Assembly: GCA_026770575.1 (NCBI GenBank)
Contig: MU657170.1
Span: 223,454-255,763 of the forward strand
Length of the DNA stretch: 32,310 bases
Reading direction: 5' to 3'
Source of the DNA: Pelagophyceae sp. CCMP2097
Taxonomy: Eukaryota; Sar; Pelagophyceae
The notes beneath the pieces were generated by a model. That model had not been told where the DNA came from. It was given only the letters and a program-made list of their open reading frames with translations, and made no database searches. Each line of letters begins with the position of its first letter. Position 1 is the first letter of the stretch. Below, piece after piece: positions 20,724 to 29,687 of the stretch. The translations under genes were made by a program, and so were the position numbers.

Positions 20724-23700
20724 ATGGCCGAGGTTTCGAGCATATGCATGGGCTGCCGCGACGCGGCGTGCGCGTTTGTGCCGTTGCGGATGCTGCGGCG
20801 GGCGGTGGGCGAACATGATGTACTCGTCGAAATGAAGTGCGTCCGTTGCAACTGCAGCCCCGCTCCAACGCTCGCCTAGGTACTGCGGCGTCTGCCACTC
20901 CGACCTGCACCTCGCCGCAGGCCACTTGTCCGCCGTCGCGGGCAAGCCAAAGTAAGGCGTCCCTCAACCATCTGCCACTCCCCCACGCTCATTTAGGTAC
21001 CCGATGGTGCCCGGCCACGAGCTCTCGGGCGTCTGCACGCAGGTCGGGGTTGGCGTGACGAGGATTAAAGTTGGGGATAGTGTTGGCATCGGCTGCGAGC
21101 CACCCGCGTCTTGCCGTTTGGGACCCTGCAATAACCCGGTCCCTCTCCGGGCGGGCAGAGGGGTATTCGAGGGACACGCTTCCCGCAACTGTTTCGACAT
21201 GGCTGGAGGCAGTCCTCCTCGAAACGGTCCTCGAGACGATCCTCGAGACGGCCGCGAGACGGCCGCGAGGCGACCCTCTCGGCGGTCCTCTCGGCGGCCT
21301 CGAGACGGCCCCAAGGTCCTCAAGACGGCCCCAAGACGCCCTTGAGACGGCCCCAAGACGGCCACGAGGCGGTCTTCTCGACGGCCTTCGAGACGGCCCT
21401 CGAGACGGCCCTCGAGACGGCCCTCGAGGCAGCCTCAAGTCCTCGAGGCCGCTCAAGAAGGTCCTCAGGAAGGTCCTCAAGACGGTCCTCGAGACGGCCA
21501 CTGGACGACCCTCGAGTATTTCCTTTACAATTGTAGTATTTCCTAGAGCATTTCCTATAGGCATGGTCGACGCCTGCCTCGAGTGCTCGGAGTGTCTTTC
21601 CGGCCACGAGCAAAAGTGCAAGAAGACTTCGACGTCGACGTACGGCGATTCGGACAAACACGGTAGAGCCAAGCTCGGCTCGTCGCAGGTGCGGCGCGCG
21701 TCGCCACGTTTGGAAAACCCGAAGCGTCCGTCACGTTCGATTCCGCTGGTTCATCTGGACGGTCCCTCTGGGCGGTCCCTCTGGGCGGTCCCTTTGAACG
21801 GTCCATCTGACCCCCTCGAGACAGTCCCTCTGAACAGCCTTTGGACGGGCCCTCTGGATGGGCCCACTGCAAGGCCCCTCTGGACCCCCTCTAGACAGTC
21901 TCTCTGAACAGTCTTTCTGGACCGTCGCTCTGAATCGTCTCTCTGGACGGTCCCTTTGAAAGTTCCTTCTGGAAGGCCTCTCTCTACACGGCCCTTCTGG
22001 ACGGTCCCTCTAGAGAGTCAATTTGGAACTGTCCCTCGAAACGGCACTGCTCGACGGCCCCTCTGGACGGCCCGACGAGGCGGTCCGTCGAGAAAGCCCC
22101 TCTGGGATGTCGACCCGGGCAGTTCCTCTGACCAGATTGGATGGCCCCTCTAAGAAGTCCCTCTGGACGGCCTCTCTACACGGGCCCTTCTGGACGGTCC
22201 CTCTACACGGCCCCTCTGCCCCTCTGGACGGCCTCTCTGGAAGATCCCTCTTGACCTACCTAGACAGTCCCTCTGGACGGTCTCTCTTGAAAAAAGAAGC
22301 CACGCGGCGTTGTCCGTTACGGGTCCGGAGGACGGGTCAAGAGGCCATTTTGTAGACGGTCCGAGGAGGCGGTCTGAGCGGAGCGGAGGCGGCCCCGAGA
22401 CGGTCTTTGAGACGACCCTCGAGACGGTCCTTGAGACGGCCCTCGAGGCGGTCCTCGAGACGGCCCTTGAGACGGGCCTTGAGACAGCTTTGAGATGGAC
22501 CTCGAGGCGGGCCTTGAGGCGGGCCTTGAGACGGCCTCTCGACTGTCTTCACGACGGCCCTGCGGCCCTCGAGCCGTCCTCCGAGACGGCCTCTTGACGG
22601 TCGCAAGACGGCCTCGAGGCGGTCCTTTTGACGGCCTCGAGATGGCCAAAAGAGGCGGTCCTGAAGACGGAACTCGCGACGATTTCACAATCTCACGCGG
22701 TCATGAAGACGGCTTCGAGGCGGTCCTTTCGATGACGGCCTTTCGAAGGCGGCTTCCGAAAGAGGCCCAGCGGTATCCGCCAGAGCGTGTATTGTAGGTG
22801 GCGACTGCCGGCGGCTACTCTTCGACTTTTGTGGTGCACGAGCGATTCGCGGTACTCATCCCCGCCACGTACCCTCTGGAAATGGCCGGACCCGTCATGT
22901 GCTCCGGCGTCACCATGTAAGAACACCGGCGTCACGATTTTACGAACCTCGTCACCCCAACCCCAACCGTACACCCGCTGTCACCATGTCACCAGGTACG
23001 AACCGCTCAAGACCTTTGGCTGCGTCGATTCGCCGAAGAGGATTGGGATCGTCGGGCTCGGGGGTTTAGGGGTGATGGGGGTGAAGATTGCCAAAGCTTT
23101 AAATTGCCACGTGACGTGTTTTTCCCGGACCGACGCCAAGAAGGCCTCCGCTCTAAAAATGGGCGCCGACGCCTTCGTCGCCACCGCAAACGGTGCTGAA
23201 TTGTTAGCGGTCAAGGGCTCTTTAGATCTCATTTTGAACACGATCCCCGCGTCGCACGACTCTTCCGTCTACACCGCTTTACTCGCCAAGGGAGGCCGGC
23301 ACGTCCTCCTGGGCCTGTCTTCGACGGGCATCGCCTGTCTTCTTGGCATGCAGCTGACTGGGGGCAAGTCGGCGGAGGGGTTCAGCATGATCGGCGGCAT
23401 TAAGAACACGGAGGAGGTTTTGGCGCTGTGCGACAAGTACAAGATTTATCCCGAGATCGAAATCCGGCCGGTAGACGACCTCAACGCCATCTTCGAGTTG
23501 TTGGACAAGTGCGTCTGCCGGGAGACGTCGGACTTGAACCCTCCGTGGGACCTGAGACAAAGGAACCCTCCACGCGGGACCCTAGTCGGGACCCTCCTCG
23601 AAGGGACCCTCTCCGGAACCCTCGACAGAACCCTCTCCGGGACCCTTCTCCGGATCGCTGCCCGACACGTCCCTTTTCGCGTCTCCGGTCCCTACGCGCT

Positions 23701-23882
23701 TCAATAGGTCCAACGACACGGGCCTTCGTTACGTGCTCGACATCGCCGGCTCGCTTAACGAGCAGACGTTCGACCGCCCCGTGGCGGCGGCGCCGTCTTT
23801 GAAGCCGGGGGATGAAGCGGGCGTTTCTCTTTCGGCCGTGCTGTACAAGCTCTTCACTTACAACTTGTGGGTCCGGTCCTAG
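20724..23882 (+). CDS. Cinnamyl-alcohol-dehydrogenase-like zinc alcohol dehydrogenase, seven exons
   Basis: Exons 20724-20836, 20880-20951, 20997-21094, 21561-21688, 22798-22916, 22996-23508 and 23708-23882 join in frame to 405 residues. The family reduces aldehydes to alcohols with NADPH. Catalytic zinc ligands are C43 (YCGVCHSD), H69 (PGHE) and the Cys of [13 protein letters not shown]; the structural zinc is held by C100, C103, C106 and C114. The nucleotide-binding fold shows GLGGLGVMG, then FSRTDAKK with basic residues suited to NADPH. Each join restores a conserved family motif. All introns are GT-AG except the third (21095-21560), which fits only as GC-AG. The third, fourth and sixth introns are full of minisatellite. 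About 45 residues beyond the usual C-terminus are extra. The physiological substrate is unknown. Confidence 0.9.
21200..21520. repeat. CGAGACGGCCCT minisatellite in dehydrogenase intron 3
   Basis: Degenerate 9-12-base units around CTCGAGACGGCC fill most of the 466-nt third intron. The same core recurs at 22345-22740 and 24330-24640. Confidence 0.8.
21745..22290. repeat. GGACGGTCCCTCT minisatellite in dehydrogenase intron 4
   Basis: Units of about 13-15 bases with the core GGACGGTCCCTCTG make up the first half of the 1.1-kb fourth intron. This is the reverse complement of the unit at 11290-12110. Confidence 0.8.
22345..22745. repeat. GAGACGGCCCTC minisatellite in dehydrogenase intron 4
   Basis: The second half of the fourth intron switches to CTCGAGACGGCC-type units, so the intron is a composite of two arrays. 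Splice sites at both ends are unaffected. Confidence 0.75.
23545..23665. repeat. GGGACCCTC(T)CC short array in dehydrogenase intron 6
   Basis: About eight units of GGACCCTCxxCGGG type occupy the 199-nt sixth intron. The motif differs slightly from those in introns 3 and 4. Confidence 0.6.
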
Positions 23883-24013
23883 AAAAAATTATTCCCATCG
23901 ACACGCTCTTTTCCGAATACCTCTGCGTCGTCCGGGCCACGCGCTCTCGGAGCGCCGCGCCGGCCGACCGCCGCGAGGCCCTTGGAGGGAGCCTCGCACG
24001 ATGTTTATAAGAA

Positions 24014-24938
24014 GTCTCTCTTCGCGGAACCTCCGCGGCCTCGGTTGGGAGTCTCGCGCGCGTCCTCGGATATCCCAGGATGGTCCTACACGACACGAGA
24101 CGGCCCGAGACGGCACGAGATGGTCCTGGTTTTCAATATGTGTCGCGCCCTCAGGTCGCGGGCCCGGTTTGTCGAGCGACCAAACCCGTCTTCTCGGGTC
24201 GGGTTCGGGTTCGCGCCACGGCCAGACCCGCGGGTCGACGGGTCGGCCTAAACGCACAAACCCGGCCAACCCGACCCTCGGGATTCGGGCAAAACTGAAC
24301 CCGTCCCTGCTCACTTCCCTGCTCCTATCTCCGGCTCCTCGAGACGGCCCCTCGAGACAGCCCCTCGAGACGGCCCATGGAAACGGCCACTCGAAACGGC
24401 GCCTTGGGTCGGTACTTCGAGAAGGCCCCTCGAGACGGCCCCTTTCGACGGCCATTCGAAACGGCGCCTTGAGACGGCCCTCGAGACGGTGCCTCGAGAC
24501 GACCCCTCGAGACAGCCCCTTTCGACGGTCATTCGAAACGGCGCCTTGAGACGACCTCTCGAGACGGCCCCTCGAAATGGCGCTTCGGGAAGGCTCCTCT
24601 CTCTGACCCCTCGAGACGGCCCCTTTCGACGGCCATTCGAGACGGCCAAAACGCACAAACCCGGCAAACCCGACCTGCACAATCGGTGCTCTATAAAACC
24701 GACCAAGGGTTCCATTCAGTGAGGCTGACGAGTCGCAAGACTTGACGCTCCTGCTTAAGGGCCGGCGGCCAGCCCGGTAACTCCGCGTCTGCAACATAGT
24801 CTTTCCCGGGATATAAGTCATCAACCCTCACGCCTCGCTCGAATCGGATTCGGACGGACGCACGTTTGCACGCTTGCGGGTCTCTTCGACGTGAACCTCC
24901 ACGGCCTCGGTTTGGAGCCCGTCTCGCGCGGGTCCTCC
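24014..24938 (+). repeat. ~60-bp direct repeats bracketing the family C array
   Basis: 24014-24072 and 24880-24938 share GTCTCTTCG, GAACCTCC(G/A)CGGCCTCGGTT and GTCTCGCGCG(C/G)GTCCTC. They lie on either side of the array at 24180-24700. The region has no gene I can support. The second copy runs into the 3' flank of the WD40 gene that ends at 25060. Confidence 0.55.
24180..24700 (+). repeat. Family C repeat: unique leader plus CGAGACGGCCCCT array
   Basis: The leader (AAACCCGGCCAACCCGACC at about 24258 and following) is homologous in the opposite orientation to the sequence at 12150-12215. It is followed by units of CTCGAGACGGCCCCTTTCGA to about 24640. ACGCACAAACCCGGC occurs on both sides of the array (24251 and 24653), so the array is flanked by a short direct repeat. 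Confidence 0.7.
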
Positions 24939-25059
24939 AACGACCCGCCGCACGGCTTGAGGCCCGCCGCCCGGTCCGCGCCCTTTCATACCGTAAAAAG
25001 AGGCCCTTTCCCGCGGAAGCGTCATCCGGGCCTCCCGAGTCGCACAACCTCGCGATGCA

Positions 25060-26026
25060 TTAGAGTGCGACGTGCCAGAGCCGCACCGTCCCGTCAAAGC
25101 TCGCCGTCAAAATGCGCTTGCCGTCGGGCGAGAACGCGCAGCTGTAGACGAGGCCGGTGTGCCCCTCGAGCGTAGTCAGCAGCGCGCCCGTCTCGGCAAG
25201 CCAGAGCCGCGCCATCTTGTCGTAGCTCGCCGTTACGACGTGCGAGCCGTCGGGCGAGAACGCGCAGCTCATGACGTAGCTGGTGTGCCCCCCGAGCGTC
25301 GTCTGCAGCGCGCCCGTCTCCGCGTCCCAGAACCGCGCAGTCTTGTCGTGGCTCGCTTTCACGACGCGCTTGCCGTCGGGCGAGAACGCGCAGCTCAACG
25401 CCGTCGGTGTGCCCCTCGAGTATCGTCTGCAGCGAGCCCGTCTCGGCGTCCCAGAGCCGCGCCGTCTGGTCACCGCTCGCCGTCACGACGTGCGAGCCGT
25501 CGGGCGAGAACGCGCAGCTGAAGACGATGTCGTCGTGCCCCTCGAGCGTCGCCTGGAGCGCGCCCGTCTCGGCGTCCCAGAGCCGCGCAGTCTCGTCGTG
25601 CCTCGCCGTCACGATGCGCTGGCCGTCGGACGAGAACGCGCAGCTCCTGACGGCGTTGGTGTGTCCCTCGAGCGTCGTCAGCAGCGCGCCCGTCTCGGCG
25701 TTCCAGAGCCGCGCCGTCCTGTCGTGGCTCGCCGTCACGATGCGCTGGCCGTCGGGCGAGAACGCGCAGCTGACGACGTCGCCGGTGTGCCCCTTGAGGA
25801 TAGCGGTGCCCTTTCGAATCCGTTCCTTCCAGACGAGTCTACGCAAGGCCGGGGCCAATGTCCGCGCACCCCGAGCGACTTGCTTCGTGACGAGAAGCGC
25901 GTCCAGCCTCGCCGCCAGCCGCAGGATGTGCATGGCCACGTCGCTCTGCAGCAGGGCGAGGACCGGCGCGGGGTCGACGGCGGGTCGCGCCTTGACGGCT
26001 CGCGGGGTTTCGTCGATGGCGTCCAT
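25060..26026 (-). pseudogene. WD40-repeat protein A, one frameshift
   Basis: From the ATG at 26026 the minus strand encodes a helical leader with AMHILRLAARLDALLVTKQV and RRLVWKERIRKG, then WD40 repeats of the form [42 protein letters not shown]. Three repeats are clean. Within the fourth, near 25405, the frame shifts (one extra or two missing bases) and the last repeats continue in the new frame to the stop at 25060. In total six repeats are visible, one fewer than a classic propeller. WD40 propellers are protein-binding platforms with no enzymatic role of their own. The open frame extends upstream to 26218 without an ATG. A single shift could be a sequencing error, so the gene may be functional. 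Confidence 0.75.
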
Positions 26027-26226
26027 GATGGTCTCCCAGCCGCGGGCTACAGCACGGACCTCGACGCGCGCGCGGCAGCTCCTCGGCGAAGCGAGCAACG
26101 ATCCTCTGATAGCGCTGACTTGACACAGATCGCGAAGCTGATACGCGCACGCAAACGATCTGACAATGAGGCCGGCTCTCATCGACAGGCGATCCCACCG
26201 ACTGGAGTTAGAATCCACTTAAAAAA

Positions 26227-27309
26227 TTAACTTGCGGCGTTCCAGAGCCGTGCCGTCTCGTCCTCGCTCGCCGTCAAGACGCGGTCGCCGTCGCGCGAGA
26301 ACGCGCAGCTCGAGACGCTCCCGGTGTGCCCCACGAGCGTTTCCTGCAGCGCGCCCGTCCTGGCGTTCCAGAGCCGCGCCGTCCTGTCGCGGCTCGCCGT
26401 GACGACGCGCGTGCCGTCGAAGGAGAAGGCGCAGCTGTAGATGGTGTCGGTGTGCCCCTGGAACACGAGCAGCAGCGCGCCTGTGTCGGCGTTCCAGAGG
26501 CGCGCCGTCCTGTCGAAGCCCGCCGTGACCACACGTTTATCATCGGGCGAGAATGCGCAGCTCAAGACGCCGTCGCCGTGGCCCCGGAGCGTGGCTAGCA
26601 TCGCGCCCGTCTCGGCGTCCCAGAGCTGGGCCGTACTATCGACGCTCGCCGTGACGATTCGCTCGCCGGTGGGCGAAAAGGCGCAACTGTAGATAGAGCC
26701 GAGGTGTCCACGAAACGTCCTCAGCCGCTGGTTTCTGGTCCTCATCCTCTCGTAGGCAGCGCCGGCGTCCCAGAGAAACGCCATCTGGTCTTCGCCGGCC
26801 GTGACGACGCGTAAGCCGTCTGGCGAGAACGCGGCGCTGTAGACGCGGCCGTGGTGACCAATTAAATACTCCTGCACGGCGCCCGTCGCGGCGTCCCAGA
26901 GCATGGCCGTCCCGTCGACGCTCGAGGTGACGAGTCTGGTGCCGTCGGGCGAAAAGGCGACGCTCGAGGCGATGCCCACGTGCCCGCGGAGCGTCCGCAG
27001 CAGCGCGCCCGTGTTGGCGTCCCATAAACGCACGTCGTCGCTCGCAGTAGCGAGGATGAGGCCATCGGGCGAAAACGCGCAGCTCAGCAAGCTGTTCTCG
27101 TGCCCTGCCAACACAGCATCGCCCTTTAAGATCCAGCCTTGCCATCGGTCCTCTAGGACGAGGCGGCGCACGGCCGGTGTGATGGCCGCAGCGTTGCGAG
27201 AAACGGTCGAAGTCACCAGCGAAGCGTTAGGCGACGCCGCCAGGCGCAGGACGAGCGCCAGCAGGTCGGGCAGCTCTAACACGGCGAGGGCCGGCGCGGC
27301 GGCGACCAT
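26227..27309 (-). CDS. WD40-repeat protein B, intact seven-blade propeller
   Basis: Single exon, 360 residues, from an ATG at 27309. A Leu/Ala-rich leader (MVAAAPALAVLELPDLLALV) resembles that of the neighbouring WD40 genes and is followed by RRLVLEDRWQGW. Seven WD40 repeats then run to the end, each with GH, a CAFSPDG or AFSPDG turn and a closing LWD or LWN; together they suffice for a full propeller. The third blade has an insert (AAYERMRTRNQRLR) before the next GH. It is presumably cytosolic or nuclear, since no targeting peptide is evident. Its 5' end faces the ubiquitin gene at 27527, so a 217-bp region may serve as a shared divergent promoter. The partner is unknown. Confidence 0.88.
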   Translation of the reverse strand: MVAAAPALAVLELPDLLALVLRLAASPNASLVTSTVSRNAAAITPAVRRLVLEDRWQGWILKGDAVLAGHENSLLSCAFSPDGLILATASDDVRLWDANTGALLRTLRGHVGIASSVAFSPDGTRLVTSSVDGTAMLWDAATGAVQEYLIGHHGRVYSAAFSPDGLRVVTAGEDQMAFLWDAGAAYERMRTRNQRLRTFRGHLGSIYSCAFSPTGERIVTASVDSTAQLWDAETGAMLATLRGHGDGVLSCAFSPDDKRVVTAGFDRTARLWNADTGALLLVFQGHTDTIYSCAFSFDGTRVVTASRDRTARLWNARTGALQETLVGHTGSVSSCAFSRDGDRVLTASEDETARLWNAAS

Positions 27310-27526
27310 CGCCCAGCGGCCCGACGAGGCGCGCGCGGCCCCAGCAGCAACGCCGGCGGTACGAGCCGGTGCACCGCGGGCCGGCGAGGCCTCGCCGCCA
27401 GCGCGCGGTGTCGATCACTGTCGAAGACGCGTGGCGAACGTCACGGACCCGACCTCTCGCTGAAATCAGACTCGCCTTGAATTTCGCCTTGCAAAGCTTG
27501 AAGAGGTCCGTCCGACGCGCGGCAGG

Positions 27527-28270
27527 ATGCGCGCGACGCTGCGGCTGGCGCTCTGCGCGCTGTGCGCCGCGGTGGCGGCGGCGACGCCGCTGCGCAAGCA
27601 AGCCGCGTCTGTGCGAAAGGGTGCATTCTGGAATCCGGAACGTTCCAAGGCGACGCGCGCGCGCGCCCGCGCCGCGGGCGGCGCCCCCTCCGTCGAGGCC
27701 TCGGCCTCGACGCCGAGGCCTCGACGATGGTCCGCGAGCGTCGCGGGGCTACCGCGAGGCGGCGCGGTCTCCTTTCGGGCGTCGGTCGACCGTCGTTGAC
27801 GGCCGTCGACGATCACACGTAGGCCCTCGCGCGTGCGTTTCGCACTCGAGAGCGCTGCGCGTGCGCGGCGGCATGCAGCTTTTCGTGAAGACGCTGTCGG
27901 GGAAGACGATTAGCGTCGAAGTCGAGGAGTGAGTGTTTAAGCCCAGATGCGACGCGCGGCCGAGACCCAACCGACCACCGCTCCCAGGTCGGACAAGATC
28001 GAGGACGTGAAGAAGATGATCGAGGCCAAGGAGGGCATCCCGCCCGTGCGTTGATGAGACGCCGTCGTAGGGAGAGCGAGGCGGACCTTTGCCAAGCCGG
28101 TAGAAGGCTGACCGCGAGGTCGACTCGCCTCTCTCTTTTAGGAGCAGCAGCGGCTCATCTTCGCGGGCAAGCAGCTGGACGGCCACAAGACGCTGATGGA
28201 CTATGGCGTCGAGGAGGGCTCTTCGTTCGCGATGGTGCTTCGCCTCCGCGGCGGGCGGCCACTGCGCTAG
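27527..28270 (+). CDS. Ubiquitin with N-terminal signal-peptide-like extension (candidate periplastidal ubiquitin)
   Basis: The ubiquitin part is certain. Exons 27873-27928 (part of a larger exon), 27988-28045 and 28142-28270 join over GT-AG introns of 59 and 96 nt. They give exactly 76 residues ending LRLRGG, then a four-residue RPLR tail that a protease would remove. By-eye comparison with canonical ubiquitin gives about 50 of 76 matches. K6, K11, K27, K33, K48 and the L8/I44/V70 patch are kept; K63 is Glu and K29 is Met. Upstream, an ATG at 27527 opens [19 protein letters not shown], a clear signal peptide, then a basic Ser/Ala/Arg-rich stretch. It must be spliced to [11 protein letters not shown]; a donor at about 27618 or 27791 with the acceptor at 27822 keeps phase but is unproven. 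Signal plus transit-like leader plus ubiquitin fits the SELMA import system of secondary plastids. Confidence 0.75.
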
Positions 28271-28572
28271 ACGCCGAAAGAGGCACCGGACGCGTAAAAG
28301 CACGAGTCAGCATCAGCCTCCTTTGAGGAGTGGGGCCGGCGCGCACTGGTGGCAAACGCCTGAGGCGGGAGCGAGGATGGCCCCGGGAGGGCACTCACGC
28401 ACTGCCCAGGATGCCATCCCACACTCGTGCAGCGCGAGGCCTCGCCGAGAGAATCTGAACGGAGGTGTTATGAGACTCCCGGTGCGGTGTCGAATACCGA
28501 CGGCCCGGGCGCAAGGCTGGCGATCCATGCAGGCCGCGCCGATCGACTTGAGCGCCCGCGGCGTGCGCACCG
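28271..28572. other. Spacer, no gene seen
   Basis: Lies between the ubiquitin stop and the end of the third WD40 copy (convergent genes). I see no conserved motif or array. Confidence 0.5.
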
Positions 28573-29575
28573 TCACAGCGCGGCGTCCCAGAGCCGCGCC
28601 GTCCCGTCGCGGCTCGCCGTGACGATGCGCTTGCCGTCGGGCGAGAATGCGCAGCTGTCGACGATGCCGGCGTGTTAGAGAATCGTCTGCAGCGCGCCCG
28701 TCTCGGCGTTCCAGACCCCGCGCTTCGACCCCGCGCCTCTTGTCGAAACTCGCCGTGACGACGCGCTTGCCGTCGGGCGAGAACGCGCAGCTTAAGATGC
28801 TGCTGCTGTGCCTGAGCGTCGTCTGCAGCGCGCCCGTCTCGGCGTCCCAGAGCCGCGCCATCCCGTCACCGACCGTGACGAGGCGCTTGCTGTCGGGCGA
28901 GAACGCGCAGCTCGTGACGGAGTGGGTGTGCCCCTCGAGCGTCTTCTGCAGCACGCCCGTCGTGGCGTCCCAGAGCCGCGCCGTCATGTCGACGCTCGCC
29001 GTCACGACGCGCTCGCCATCGAACGAGAACACGCAGCACGAGACGGCCTTGGTGTGCCCTTCGAGCGTCGTCTGCAGCGCGCCCGTCGCCGCGTCCCAGA
29101 GGTACGCCATTTCGTCGGCGCTCGTCGTCACGATGCGCGTGCCGTCCGGGGAGAACGCGCAGCTCGTGATGTGGCCGAATCGTATCTTGAGCACCGTCTG
29201 CAGCGCGCCCTTCTCGGCGTCCCAGGAGCCGCGCCGTCCCGTCATGGCTTGTCGTCACGATGCGCTTGCCGTCGGGGGAGAACGCGCATTTCCTGATGCG
29301 TTCGACGTGCCCCTCGAGCTTCGCCAGCAGCGCACCCGTCTTGGCGTCCCAGAGCCGCGCCGTCTCGTCGTAGCCCGCCGTCACGAGGCGCTCTCCGTCG
29401 GGCGAGACCGCGCAGCTTACGACGTGCGGTCGTGCCTGATCGTCGTCAGCAGCGCGCCCGTCGCGGCGTCCCAGAGCCGCACCGTTGTGCGGCTCGCCGT
29501 CACGATGCGTGTGCCGTCGGGCGAGAACGCGCATATCTAGACCCATTCGGTGTGCCCTTTGAGGGATCGCCGCGC
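28573..29575 (-). pseudogene. WD40-repeat protein C, multiply broken
   Basis: About seven or eight WD40 repeats can be followed on the minus strand from RRSLKGHTEWV near 29570 to [12 protein letters not shown] and a stop at 28573, but not in one frame. There is a TAG inside the first repeat (29537-29539), frame changes near 29430, 29230 and 28735, and a TAA at about 28675-28677, where GH should stand. The repeats are very like those of genes A and B ([26 protein letters not shown]), so this is a tandem relative that has decayed. Its 5' end abuts the right arm of the inverted duplication, and the upstream leader of the family is not recognisable. Confidence 0.8.
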
Positions 29576-29687
29576 CTTTGGCATTGAGGTCCTATGCCGT
29601 TTGCGCTTCCCGCCAGCCGCAGGATGGATGGTCACGCGCGCGTCGCTCCGGAGCAGAAGCTCGGCGCGCTCGGCGCCGAGCCCGAAG

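Noticed and set aside
25283..26230. Long plus-strand open frames opposite the WD40 genes
   Set aside because: They are antisense shadows of repeated WD40 codons; the minus strand carries the recognisable repeats.
27369..27932. A single long open frame fused directly to ubiquitin
   Set aside because: The frame upstream of the ubiquitin start is Arg-rich with no ATG-led signal. The better N-terminus is the ATG-led signal peptide at 27527 in another frame, which requires a splice.
27873..28270. Polyubiquitin or NEDD8
   Set aside because: RVRGG before MQLF recalls a polyubiquitin junction, but the sequence further upstream is not ubiquitin and only one unit is present. The residues favour ubiquitin over NEDD8, though a tree is needed to be sure.
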